DNA of 64,000 nucleotides from Nocardia brasiliensis ATCC 700358 (GTDB taxonomy: Bacteria > Actinomycetota > Actinomycetes > Mycobacteriales > Mycobacteriaceae). This document shows positions 50,331-58,231 of this stretch, one piece after another (within the stretch, counting starts at the first letter, position 1; every line of letters begins with the position of its first letter). The notes beneath the pieces were generated by a model that worked only from the letters and a program-made list of their open reading frames with translations, had not been told where the DNA came from and ran no database searches. The stretch covers positions 7,440,001 to 7,504,000 of the forward strand of contig NC_018681.1 in assembly GCF_000250675.2 (NCBI RefSeq), written 5' to 3'. The position numbers and the translations under genes were made by a program.

Positions 50331-50694
50331 GAGTTGTTGGTGCGGTGCGGTTTTCGGTGGGGCGGTTCCCGTCAAGGTGTGCACCGTCCCACGTCTACAC
50401 CTGGATCATGCTGAGCGCGTCGTCTGCCGTACCCGGCTGTAGGCTCGCGTCAGGAGCGCGGAGTCTTGTTCCAGCGTGGTCATCTGGCTGTGGTTGCGTT
50501 TCGAGTCGCTTGGAGTTGTTGGTGTAGTGCGGTTTTCGGCGGGGCGCCCTCCCGTCAAGGGGTCCCCCGTCCCACGTTTACACCCGGATCATGCTGAGCG
50601 CGTCGTCTGCCGTACCCGACTGTAGGCGCGCGCCAGGCGCGCGGAGTCTTGTTCCAGCGCGGTCATCTGGCTGTGGTTGCGTTTCGGGCGGCTC
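50331..50694. repeat. Two tandem copies of a 182-base repeat
   Basis: Copy 1 is 50331-50512 and copy 2 is 50513-50694. Both contain ATCATGCTGAGCGCGTCG and GGTCATCTGGCTGTGGTTGC. They are clearly homologous with scattered substitutions, so the duplication is not recent. An inverted partial third copy lies at about 51000-51110. Confidence 0.85.
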
Positions 50695-50720
50695 GGGGAA
50701 AGGCGGCGGCCTGGAGTGGA

Positions 50721-50883
50721 CCAAGCGACAGATAGGTAGGAGCCCACAGAGTTTTCATGCGGTTCACAGGGGTTATAAGCCCTGCGAACCGCATGAAAGC
50801 TCTGTGAAGCCCGCGCCACAACCCGGCGAGCACGCCGGAACCGGCGATCGCGGTGGGCAATGCGAACCAAGCGACAGATAGGT
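50721..50883. repeat. 17-base direct repeat flanking a long hairpin
   Basis: CCAAGCGACAGATAGGT occurs at 50721-50737 and again, exactly, at 50867-50883, 146 bases apart. The first copy is eight bases before the hairpin at 50745-50806. Confidence 0.8.
50745..50806. repeat. Long near-perfect hairpin A
   Basis: The arms pair over 27 positions with one A-C mismatch and one G-T pair, around an eight-base loop. The arm core is TCATGCGGTTC. It is far longer than a normal terminator in this genome and is not next to a gene end. Confidence 0.85.
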
Positions 50884-50910
50884 GCGTGTCGACACGCGAA
50901 AGCCCAAATC

Positions 50911-50980
50911 TGCACCCCTTCTCGGGTTTCGCACCCTTTCGGGGCGTCCAGAGGGGGTGCGAGACCCGAGAAAGAGTGCA
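50911..50980. repeat. Long near-perfect hairpin B
   Basis: The arms pair over about 28 positions with two mismatches and three G-T pairs, around a ten-base loop. The arm core is CTCGGGT plus TCGCACCC. It lies 104 bases after hairpin A and just before the inverted copy of the 182-base unit. Confidence 0.85.
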
Positions 50981-50999
50981 TTTCCTGAGCAGCAAACCC

Positions 51000-51110
51000 A
51001 CCCCGAAAAGGAACTCTCGAGAACGGCACCACAGCCAGATGACCACGCTGGAACGAAACCCCACGCACCTGACGCGCGCCTACAGCCGGGAACGGCACCC
51101 AACGCGCCCA
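51000..51110. repeat. Inverted partial copy of the 182-base unit
   Basis: On the minus strand this stretch reads GGTCATCTGGCTGTGGT and CCCGGCTGTAGGCGCGCGTC, matching the tandem units at 50331-50694 in opposite orientation. With them it brackets the two long hairpins. Confidence 0.7.
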
Positions 51111-51398
51111 GCACCATTCATGTAACTCCCGCGGCAGGAACACAAAACTGAGCCAGTAGAACTTCGGCAGCCAGCCAACCACCCCAAACGCAAGAACCGA
51201 TCGCAAAGACCACCACACCTATTCGGCAACCCCCACATTGCACCCCCTGCAACCAGCCGAACCCGAAACCGCAGAACAGAATTGGAGTTGAAGTCCGGAA
51301 GCCGGACCGCAAGGATGGGAACCGTGTGCGGATCGGCCAATGCGCCGCCCGCCGCAACTCCAACCGGGGGATTCCATTGCTAGAGAGAGCATTTCAAC

Positions 51399-51848
51399 GT
51401 GTTTAAATCCAACAGAGCCGTCGCCACCACGATGGCGACGCTCGGTGCGCTGGCTGCGACGATCGCGCTCGCCGCGCCCCAAGCCGGGGCGGCGGTCACG
51501 AACATGCATATCGAGCAGGGGCAGAGCTTCGGCAGCTCGGACGCTCTTGGCACCGGCTGCTCGTACGAAGTCACCATTACCACCGAACCAGGTACGACGA
51601 TCGGCATGCTCGATCAGATCGGCGACGACCCGCGGACCGCGGATCACAAGCAGTTCCGACCCGGCAAGATCGTCGCGGACGCGTCCGGCACCGCGCGCAC
51701 CACGTGGACCCCCGACCGCAAGGGCCCGCACAAGCTCGTAGCACTCGAACTCAAGGACGGCGACGACTTCGAGGCCTACGTCCGCCGCGGCCAAATCAAC
51801 GTCGGCACCGGCATCAACCTGGGCCCCGCCTGCGCCGTCCTCCCCTGA
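51399..51848 (+). CDS. Small secreted protein, 149 residues
   Basis: The start is GTG 51399, with GAGAGAG about ten bases upstream. A clear Sec signal (residues 1-32: basic head, then TTMATLGALAATIALAAPQAGA) is followed by a small beta-rich domain (YEVTITTEPGTTIGMLDQIG, GTARTTWTPDRKGPHKLVAL) and a C-terminus ending LGPACAVLP. Two cysteines (TGCSY and PACAV) could form one disulphide. The pattern resembles Ig-like or bacterial adhesion-type small secreted proteins frequent in Nocardia, but the function is unknown. It stands alone between two repeat regions. Confidence 0.78.
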   Translation: MFKSNRAVATTMATLGALAATIALAAPQAGAAVTNMHIEQGQSFGSSDALGTGCSYEVTITTEPGTTIGMLDQIGDDPRTADHKQFRPGKIVADASGTARTTWTPDRKGPHKLVALELKDGDDFEAYVRRGQINVGTGINLGPACAVLP

Positions 51849-51925
51849 TCGTCCCACCCACCCAACCGCGTGGCTGCCGCACCGAGTAGCACCAGGAAGC
51901 GGCAGCCACGCCGGCTAGCGCCGGC

Positions 51926-52175
51926 CACACCGCATCGCACCAACCACCGGTAGCTGGCTCCACTGGATAGCGCCAACCACGCCGTAAGCAGCTCCACACC
52001 GGGCAGCACCAGCCACACGGGCAGCCGCTGCCACGCCAGGTCGCGGCAGCCACACCGCATCGCACCAACCACCGGTAGCTGGCTCCACTGGACAGCGCCA
52101 ACCACGCCGTAAGCAGCTGCCACACCGGGCAGCACCAGCCACACGGGCAGCCGCTGCCACGCCAGGTCGCGGCAG
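51926..52175. repeat. Two tandem copies of a 125-base repeat
   Basis: Copies at 51926-52050 and 52051-52175 differ at only a few bases (for example GGATAGCGCC against GGACAGCGCC, and a CTCCACACC against CTGCCACACC difference). A partial unit precedes copy 1. High identity points to recent duplication. Confidence 0.88.
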
Positions 52176-52439
52176 CCACTAGCCGTTGGGGTGTTGATCG
52201 ATTCGGGATGCGAGCGCCCGCTCGGACTGCCGACGCACGACTCGCCGCGACCGAGAGTTAGCAGGCGGCCACGCCTCCTGTCGCCCGTGCGCGTGCAGGT
52301 GCGTCAGAGTTGTCGCCGCCCAAATGCTGGCCGCAGCACAGGCTCGCGGGCTGCTGCATGCGGGTTGGGCGACGCGCTGGTAAATCGCGGAATTGCGCTC
52401 GGCGACTGCTGGTTTGCGGACCCTCAAGTTGAAGTGGCC
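52176..52439. other. Non-coding spacer between repeat arrays
   Basis: About 260 bases with no convincing gene and no repeat of the flanking units. Confidence 0.4.
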
Positions 52440-52640
52440 GACGGCTCCCAGGTCGCGGCAACCACACCAGACCGCGCCAGCCACACCGGTGGCCGCTGCC
52501 ACGCCGGGTCGCGGCAACCACGGCAGGTCGCGGCAACCACGCCAGGATCACGCCAGCCACACCGGATCACGCCAGCCACGCCGCTAGCCGTTGCCACGCC
52601 AGGTAGCGTCGGCTACGCCGGATAGCGCAACCACACCGGT
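52440..52640. repeat. Short degenerate repeats related to the 125-base unit
   Basis: Roughly 19-20-base units such as GGTCGCGGCAACCACGCCA and GATCACGCCAGCCACACCG follow one another with variation. The same words occur inside the 125-base repeat, so the longer unit may have grown from these. Confidence 0.7.
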
Positions 52641-52653
52641 TGACTGCCGCACG

Positions 52654-52861
52654 CCTTTCGTCGTCCCGCGCGCTTTCCCCGTCCCGCGCACCTTCTGACA
52701 TCCCGCGCACCTTCCGACATCCCGCGCGCCTTCCGTCACCCCGCGCACCTTCCGACATCCCGCGCGCCTTCCGTCACCCCGCGCGCCTTCTGCCGTCCCG
52801 CACGCCTTCCGCCGACCCGCACACCTTCCGACATCCCGCGCACCTTTCGTCACCCCGCGCG
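52654..52861. repeat. 19-base minisatellite, about 11 copies
   Basis: The consensus is CCTTCCGACATCCCGCGCR, with a common variant having GTCAC in place of GACAT. The two variants alternate in the middle of the array (52700-52790). It ends just before the 3' end of a leftward secreted-protein gene. Confidence 0.88.
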
Positions 52862-52919
52862 CGTGTCGTTCGGCAGACACGCGCGCGGGGCGGCAGAACG
52901 TGCGCGGCGCGTGGGACGT

Positions 52920-53375
52920 CTAGTGGGCGACGTATTCGAGGGTGCAGTCGCCGTTGGTGTAGTTCGGGCCTTCGCCGTGGTTGAAGACGCTCAGGGTCAG
53001 GGCTATTCGGCCTGGTTTGGTGTCTACCGCGGGGATCGAGAGGACGTTGTCGGGGCCCTGCACTCGGGCCGAGGTGTCGCCGCCGCCGCTGCGGCCGGTG
53101 TCGAGATTCGCCCAGACCACCCGGAACTGCTGGTCGTATCCGGTGTCGGAGTTGGCGTCGGTGTGCAGCGTGAGGTCGAAGGTGCCGTCGTTGTGCGAGG
53201 ACGCGAACGCTTCACTGGTGGCGTAGGTGGAGAAATCGCCCTCCGGCGTCGGATATTTCATGGTGCACAAGTGCTCACCGGGAGTGCCGGGAGCCGCGAC
53301 CGCGGCGGGCGCGCCGCCTGACGCCGCCGTGCATAGTGCGGCGCCGATCAGGGCCGTACGTGTCAGTGATTTCAT
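52920..53375 (-). CDS. Small secreted protein, 151 residues
   Basis: The start ATG 53375 gives a classic Sec signal (KSLTRTALIGAALCTAASGG, cleavage near AVAAP). The mature domain is beta-rich with two cysteines (HLCTMKYPTPEGDF and GDCTLEYVAH) likely bridged, and contains FRVVWANLDTGRSGGGDTS. A weak GGGACGG ribosome site precedes the start. No family was recognised; size, signal and cysteine pair match other small secreted actinobacterial proteins. Its 3' end abuts the 19-base minisatellite. Confidence 0.72.
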   Translation of the reverse strand: MKSLTRTALIGAALCTAASGGAPAAVAAPGTPGEHLCTMKYPTPEGDFSTYATSEAFASSHNDGTFDLTLHTDANSDTGYDQQFRVVWANLDTGRSGGGDTSARVQGPDNVLSIPAVDTKPGRIALTLSVFNHGEGPNYTNGDCTLEYVAH

Positions 53376-53820
53376 CGAACCGTCCCATCTGTACCGATCC
53401 AGCAGGTCGAACACGGTTGACCGAGGCCGGTTCCCACCGAATGGAAGCGATCGGCAACCAGCCCGAGCGTACCCACCGCCGCTCGGCTGCGCTGGCAAAC
53501 GATTCCTAACCCACTCGGTATCAACGTTTTTCGGCTGGTCGATTTCAATATCGGTGCAGTACAGCAATTCTGAATCACTAACCAGAAACGACGGTAACGA
53601 GGACTCGGTAACCAAAGTGGAATTCGCCCGGTCCACATTATCCGGCCGACCCGTCTCCCCCCGGCGATGCAGGAAAAACTACCGAGCTGTGATCCCGGAC
53701 ACGCCCTGCCCGGCGAAATTGCCCGGAGCTTGCGCTTTCCCGCGACACCGATCGCCCGCCCATAGCGACATCGGCCGTCCTGGCGTGCCCAACGCGAACT
53801 TCCCGGCCGCGGACGGCAGT
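53376..53820. other. Intergenic region upstream of the subtilase, no gene seen
   Basis: About 445 bases, A/T-richer than average (for example 53500-53600), separate the divergent secreted-protein and subtilase genes. The subtilase frame is open through much of it, but composition and lack of a start do not support coding. Confidence 0.4.
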
Positions 53821-55164
53821 ATGTCCGCCATGCGCGTACTCATCCAGCTTCGCCCGCCCGTCGATGTGATTACCGCAGTGGCCGATCGCGCCGTTCCGGT
53901 CGCCACGGCCGATGTCGCCGGGCATCTGCCCGGTATCACGCTCGATCAGTCCTATGACCCGGTCGCGGTGCCGAAACCGGTGCCCGCCGCGGCCGCCGTC
54001 GAGCGACTGAGCTACTCGCTGGACCCGGTGGACGCGTCGGTGGTGGTGCGCGGCGAGATCGCGGACGACGACCTCGCCCGCGGCGTCGCCCAGCTGTCCA
54101 AATCCCGCAGCGTCACCGGCGTATTCGCCGACCCGGTGATCCAGACCAGCCTGACCTGTGGCGACACGCCCGCGGTCGGCAACTGGCACGACGTCGAAAC
54201 ACTGCTGCGGCGTGGCGATTTGGGTGCCGCCGGGCTGGACGGCACCGGCGTGGCACTGGCCATCGTCGACACCGGGATCAACGCCGCGCACGTGCAGCAG
54301 GCCCGGGGCGGGGCCGTGCACATCGATCAGGCGCGCAGCTGGAATCCCCCCGGCGTCAACGGAACCGCGGGCGAGTTCCCGGTGGCGCACGGCAGCATGT
54401 GCGCCTTCGACGCACTCATCGCCGCGCCGCAGGCCACCCTGCTCGACATTCCGGTGCTGCAGAGCACTCGGCAGGGCGGCAGCACCATGGACGGACTGCT
54501 CTCGGACGCGCTGGCCGCCTACGCGCACCTGCGCACCGTGCTGACCGATCAGCCGGCCGCCTCCCGCGCACTGGTGATCAGCAACAGTTGGGGTTCCTTC
54601 TCCCCGAGCTGGGATTTCCCGGTCGGACGGCCGGGCAACTACTCCGACAATCCCTCGCATCCGTTCAACGTGATCGTCGGTTCGCTGGAGGCCGCGGGCG
54701 CCGATATCGTTTTCGCCGCGGGCAATTGCGGCCGCGACTGCCCCGACGGCCGGTGCGCCTACAAAGACCGCCCGATCGGCGGCGCCAACTCCCATCCCGG
54801 CGTGCTGTCCATCGCGGGTGTCGACACCAAGAACCAGCGGGTGGGCTACTCCTCGCAGGGGCCGGGCCGTTTGACCGATCGCAAACCCGACATCTGCTCC
54901 TACACGCACTTTCTCGGCTCGACGGCCTTCGGCGCGACCGAGCCCGATACCGGCACCTCGGCCGCCTGCCCGGTGGCGGCCGGCCTGGTCGCCGCCGTGC
55001 GCACGCAGTGGTCCGCCACCGCACTGCCACCGGCTCAACTGCGAACGTTGTTGCAGCGCACCGCGACCGCGCAAGCCGGTGGCTACAACTACGACTACGG
55101 GTACGGCATCACCGACACGGCCGCGTTGCTCGCGGAACTGAACAAATCGGCCTCCCGCGCGTAA
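53821..55164 (+). CDS. Subtilisin-family (S8) serine peptidase without signal peptide
   Basis: The protein has 447 residues from ATG 53821 (ATG 53830 is an alternative). The catalytic triad is visible: Asp150 in LAIVDTGI, His190 in AHGSMCAFDA and Ser380 in GTSAACPVAAGLVAA, with the oxyanion Asn in VFAAGNCGRDCPDG. Residues 1-115 look like a built-in I9-type propeptide ending TGVFADPVIQTS. No signal peptide or membrane helix is seen, unusual for a subtilase, so it may act in the cytoplasm or leave by another route. A 79-residue gene with a propeptide-like ending follows nine bases later. Confidence 0.88.
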   Translation: MSAMRVLIQLRPPVDVITAVADRAVPVATADVAGHLPGITLDQSYDPVAVPKPVPAAAAVERLSYSLDPVDASVVVRGEIADDDLARGVAQLSKSRSVTGVFADPVIQTSLTCGDTPAVGNWHDVETLLRRGDLGAAGLDGTGVALAIVDTGINAAHVQQARGGAVHIDQARSWNPPGVNGTAGEFPVAHGSMCAFDALIAAPQATLLDIPVLQSTRQGGSTMDGLLSDALAAYAHLRTVLTDQPAASRALVISNSWGSFSPSWDFPVGRPGNYSDNPSHPFNVIVGSLEAAGADIVFAAGNCGRDCPDGRCAYKDRPIGGANSHPGVLSIAGVDTKNQRVGYSSQGPGRLTDRKPDICSYTHFLGSTAFGATEPDTGTSAACPVAAGLVAAVRTQWSATALPPAQLRTLLQRTATAQAGGYNYDYGYGITDTAALLAELNKSASRA

Positions 55165-55173
55165 CGTGGGGGC

Positions 55174-55413
55174 ATGCCGTTGCTCACGATCCGGCTTCCC
55201 GCGAACGCGACCCTGGCCGTCGCACTGCGCGAACTGAAGCTCACGGTCGACGACGTCGACACCGCGTACGGCCTCATCCCCGTCGACCCCGCGCAGGGTC
55301 TCTACGCCCTGCGCGTGACGGACTCGGCGGCCGCGCGGCTGGACACCGACCAGGTCGAGATCTTCGCCGACCCCCGCATCGAGGCGATGGACGACCCGAA
55401 ACCACCTGTCTGA
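55174..55413 (+). CDS. Small propeptide/I9-inhibitor-like protein
   Basis: The protein has 79 residues with GTGGGGG before its ATG, nine bases after the subtilase stop and so probably in its operon. The layout is strand-helix-strand-strand-helix-strand in character, and the end VEIFADPRIEAM resembles the propeptide end of the upstream subtilase (VTGVFADPVIQTS). I read it as a free-standing propeptide-like inhibitor or folding chaperone for the protease. No signal peptide is present, matching the protease. The resemblance is short, so the function is inference. Confidence 0.65.
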   Translation: MPLLTIRLPANATLAVALRELKLTVDDVDTAYGLIPVDPAQGLYALRVTDSAAARLDTDQVEIFADPRIEAMDDPKPPV

Positions 55414-55435
55414 GTAGCTGATTCAACCCACCCCC

Positions 55436-55935
55436 GGTGGCGCCGCGCCCACGCACCTGCGCACCGCAATCGTTGCCGCCTACACCGTCTCCGCCATGTG
55501 ACGCGCCGCCTCCGCGCCGCCTCCCCCGCGTCGCCTTCGCCGCGTACGCCCTACCCTTCGCCGCATCGCGCGTCACCCTCACCAAGTCGCCCTCGCCGCG
55601 CCGCGCCACCTTCCCCGCACCACGCGTCGCCCTCACCGCGCCGCCGCCGCCGTGCCACGCGCCGCCTCCCCCGCGCCACGCGCCGTCTCCGCCGCGCCCC
55701 GAACCGCCTTCCCCGCGTTACGGCCTACCCTTCGCCGCGTCACGCGCCGCCTTCCCCGCGTCGCCTTCCCCGCGCCGCCTCCGCCGCGTAAGGCCTATCC
55801 TTCGCCGCGTCGCGCGCCGCCTTCGCCGCATCACCTTCACCGCGTCGCCTTCGCCGCATTACGCCATACCCTTCGCCGGTCGCGCGCCACCCTCCCCGTG
55901 TCACGCGCCACCTTCGCGCACTACCGGCCCCTGGC
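55436..55935. repeat. Degenerate 14-21-base minisatellite
   Basis: About 30 imperfect units built on CGCGYCGCCTTCSCCG fill roughly 500 bases, with recurring variants CGCGTACGCCCTACCCTTCG and CACGCGCCACCTTC. All frames are partly open because of the composition, but no start, ribosome site or protein-like sequence is present. Confidence 0.8.
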
Positions 55936-56221
55936 CGAGATCGGGCGTCAGCTTGTTTCGGGCCGAATCAGGCGCGCCGCCTGCGTGATTGGGCGATTGC
56001 GCAGGAGTTGCCATCGCGTAGCCGATCGGCCGCTACCGGTCTGCCCACCGCGCAACGGACCGGTATCGGGTGAATTCGGCGATCCCCCAAGATGATTCAG
56101 CACTCGTCCGGTCGCGCGCACGGCGCACGACAGCACCCACGCGACGTATCGAAAGCACAACATTCCGGATTGGAACCCGACATCGGCCCACATTGGAACC
56201 CTCCGGTCTAAGATCCGACCC
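55936..56221. other. Upstream region of the MetE-like gene, no gene seen
   Basis: About 285 bases after the minisatellite, less GC-rich near 56140-56200. It should hold the promoter of the MetE-like gene. Confidence 0.4.
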
Positions 56222-57262
56222 ATGGGTACGCGCGCGGTGCACTTCGTCGGCAGCTTTCCGGCCGAAAGCACAGCTACCGCAATGCAAGCCATGCTCGACA
56301 CTTCCGGTCCCCTGCTACGAACGCTGCCCACCGGTGAGACGCGACGCTACGAGTTCTACGTCAGACCGATTATCGAAGACCTGGTCGCGCAGGGCGCCTT
56401 GGAATCGAAGAAGGCCGGCGAGTGGAATACCAGCCGGCAGCGCACGATTTACCGGCCCGCACGCGGTAAGCGACTCACCGCCGACCTGATGGATCTGGGC
56501 TATCTGCACGAGGCGGAGGAGGCCCTGCCGGTCTTCCTGGCGGCGCGCGAGCGGCACGGACTGCCCGGACTGACCCTGCAGATCGGTATGCCCACCGATT
56601 TCACGCTCACCTTCGTCGCCATGGGCCTCAGCGGCCTGCTGCGGCATCGTAAGGCGTTCACCGCGGCCGCGCTCCGGGATATCGCCGCGATCCAGCAGCT
56701 CACCGGCGGTGACGTGGTCATCCAATTGGAAGCCACCGCGGAGCTGGTGCTGCTGGCGCAGACGCAGCCGCTGCACCGGGTGGTGAACCGGGCGCTGGGG
56801 TTGAGCAAGCGGATCGCCGCACTCGCCGCGGCCGCGCCCGTGGGGACCCGGTTCGGCGTGCACATGTGCGTGGGCAGCCTGCACAACAAGTCCCGGGCCA
56901 CCCTGCGGGACGCGCGCCCGATCGTCTATTTCGCCAATTGCCTTGCCCGGCAGTGGCCTTCGGATCGCCCGCTGGAATTCATCCACGCGCCGTTCGCGGC
57001 CGGGGACAAGCCGCCTTCGACCGAGAGCACGTTCTATGCGCCGCTGTCGGACCTGAACCTGCGCGAGGGCACCAACTTCTACGCGGGGCTGGTGCACGAC
57101 ATCCCCACCGAGGCAGTGCAATTCGAGACGTTGCGGCAGATCGAGCACGCCCTCGGCCGGCCGGTCGACGGGGTCGCCACCGCGTGCGGCCTGGGCCGGC
57201 GCGCCCGCCCCGTCGCCGACACACTGATGGCCCGGGCAGCCAGGCTGGCCGAACGGGAGTGA
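56222..57262 (+). CDS. MetE-like zinc-dependent TIM-barrel protein
   Basis: The protein has 346 residues. The C-terminal zinc site of cobalamin-independent methionine synthase (MetE) seems conserved: His214-x-Cys216 in RFGVHMCVGSLHN and Cys322 in ATACGLGRRARP, in the order and context of MetE's HMC and CGL motifs. Other barrel strands are ALPVFLAARERHG, TLQIGMPTDFTL and VVIQLEATAELVL. The MetE N-terminal domain is absent, so it is a single-barrel homologue, perhaps a methyltransferase or thiol-transfer enzyme on an unknown substrate. The N-terminus VHFVGSFPAEST is MetE/UroD-like. It stands alone upstream of a DUF574 methyltransferase. Confidence 0.75.
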   Translation: MGTRAVHFVGSFPAESTATAMQAMLDTSGPLLRTLPTGETRRYEFYVRPIIEDLVAQGALESKKAGEWNTSRQRTIYRPARGKRLTADLMDLGYLHEAEEALPVFLAARERHGLPGLTLQIGMPTDFTLTFVAMGLSGLLRHRKAFTAAALRDIAAIQQLTGGDVVIQLEATAELVLLAQTQPLHRVVNRALGLSKRIAALAAAAPVGTRFGVHMCVGSLHNKSRATLRDARPIVYFANCLARQWPSDRPLEFIHAPFAAGDKPPSTESTFYAPLSDLNLREGTNFYAGLVHDIPTEAVQFETLRQIEHALGRPVDGVATACGLGRRARPVADTLMARAARLAERE

Positions 57263-57436
57263 CCCGCGCGCGGCGCGCCGAGAACTACGTCGCCGGGTAT
57301 CTGTACGGAACCACGCCGCGGTTCCAGTCGAAAATTCGGCCCTGACGGCCGGATTCTGACGCTTTGCCGTGCGCCGGGCAGGCTGGTCGAACGCTACGCT
57401 GGGGATCGAGAAGCCGAGACCCATCGGGAGGAACCC

Positions 57437-58231
57437 TTGTCGGGGATGGACCGAGCGCCTGAACTCAATCCCGCAGTGCCGAGTTCCGCGCGCATCTATG
57501 ACTACATGCTGGGCGGTAAGGACAACTACGAGGTCGACCGCCAGGTCGCCCATCGTATGCTCGCGATCGCCCCGGACACCAGGACCCTGGCCTGGTTCAT
57601 TCGCCAATTCCTGGTCCGGGCAGTCGAATTGGCCGCCGACGCGGGCGTCAAGCAGTTCATCGACCTCGGCGCGGGCATCCCCACCTCGCCCAACGTGCAC
57701 GAAGTGGCCAGGGAGATAGAGCCTTCGGCCAGAGTCGTCTACATCGACAACGACCCCGTCGTGCGCGCGCACTGCGACGCGCTGCTGGCCAACTCGCCGG
57801 GCTTGTCGGTCATGCAGGCCGACATCCGGCGCCCGCGCGAGATCATCGACCGGCTGCGGGCCGAATCGCTCATCGACTTCGAGGAACCGATCGCCGTGCT
57901 GATGATCGGCGTGCTGCACTACGTGATGGACGAGGAGAAGCCCGCCGATATCCTCGCCGCGTTCCGCGATGCCATGGCGCCGGGCAGCTACCTGGCCATG
58001 ACGCACGGGTCCAACGAGACCAATCCGGACTTCATCAATCAATCCCAGTCCGACACCGAGAACACCCCCTCCCAGGTGCGTTACCGGTCGGCGGCGGAGA
58101 TCGAGGCCCTCATGGCGGGCTTCGAGTTGATCCCGCCCGGCGTCGCGCCCGCACAGCAGTTCCTCCACACGGATCTGCCCGCGACCCGGCTGGTGATCTA
58201 CGGCGGTCTCGGCCGCAAATCAGCCGGCTGA
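57437..58231 (+). CDS. DUF574-family SAM-dependent methyltransferase
   Basis: The protein has 264 residues. TTG 57437 fits the GGGAGG site best; ATG 57446 is an alternative. The opening PSSARIYDYMLGGKDNYEVDR-type stretch (residues 14-34) is the hallmark of this actinobacterial family (PF04672). SAM-binding motif I is KQFIDLGAGIPTSPNVHE, followed by VVYIDNDPVVRAH, VMQADIRRP and LMIGVLHYVMD. Members are numerous in Nocardia and Streptomyces, and substrates are mostly unknown. The last 12 bases overlap the convergent histidine kinase gene. Confidence 0.92.
   Translation: MSGMDRAPELNPAVPSSARIYDYMLGGKDNYEVDRQVAHRMLAIAPDTRTLAWFIRQFLVRAVELAADAGVKQFIDLGAGIPTSPNVHEVAREIEPSARVVYIDNDPVVRAHCDALLANSPGLSVMQADIRRPREIIDRLRAESLIDFEEPIAVLMIGVLHYVMDEEKPADILAAFRDAMAPGSYLAMTHGSNETNPDFINQSQSDTENTPSQVRYRSAAEIEALMAGFELIPPGVAPAQQFLHTDLPATRLVIYGGLGRKSAG

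Noticed and set aside
50589..51218. Leftward open frame of about 209 codons in the repeat region
   Set aside because: It spans the hairpins and the 182-base repeats, has an odd Trp/Arg/Phe-rich composition and no ribosome site. The repeats explain the open frame.
51926..52861. Possible CRISPR array
   Set aside because: The repeats are directly tandem or overlapping, without unique spacers of constant length, and no cas gene is near.
52584..52880. Leftward frame of 98 codons with repeated ARG/CRK peptides
   Set aside because: It is produced by the 19-base minisatellite read through in one frame, with no start signal or protein-like features.
55436..55988. Pro/Ala/Ser-rich plus-strand frame of 183 codons
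   Set aside because: It is generated by the degenerate minisatellite, with no start context.
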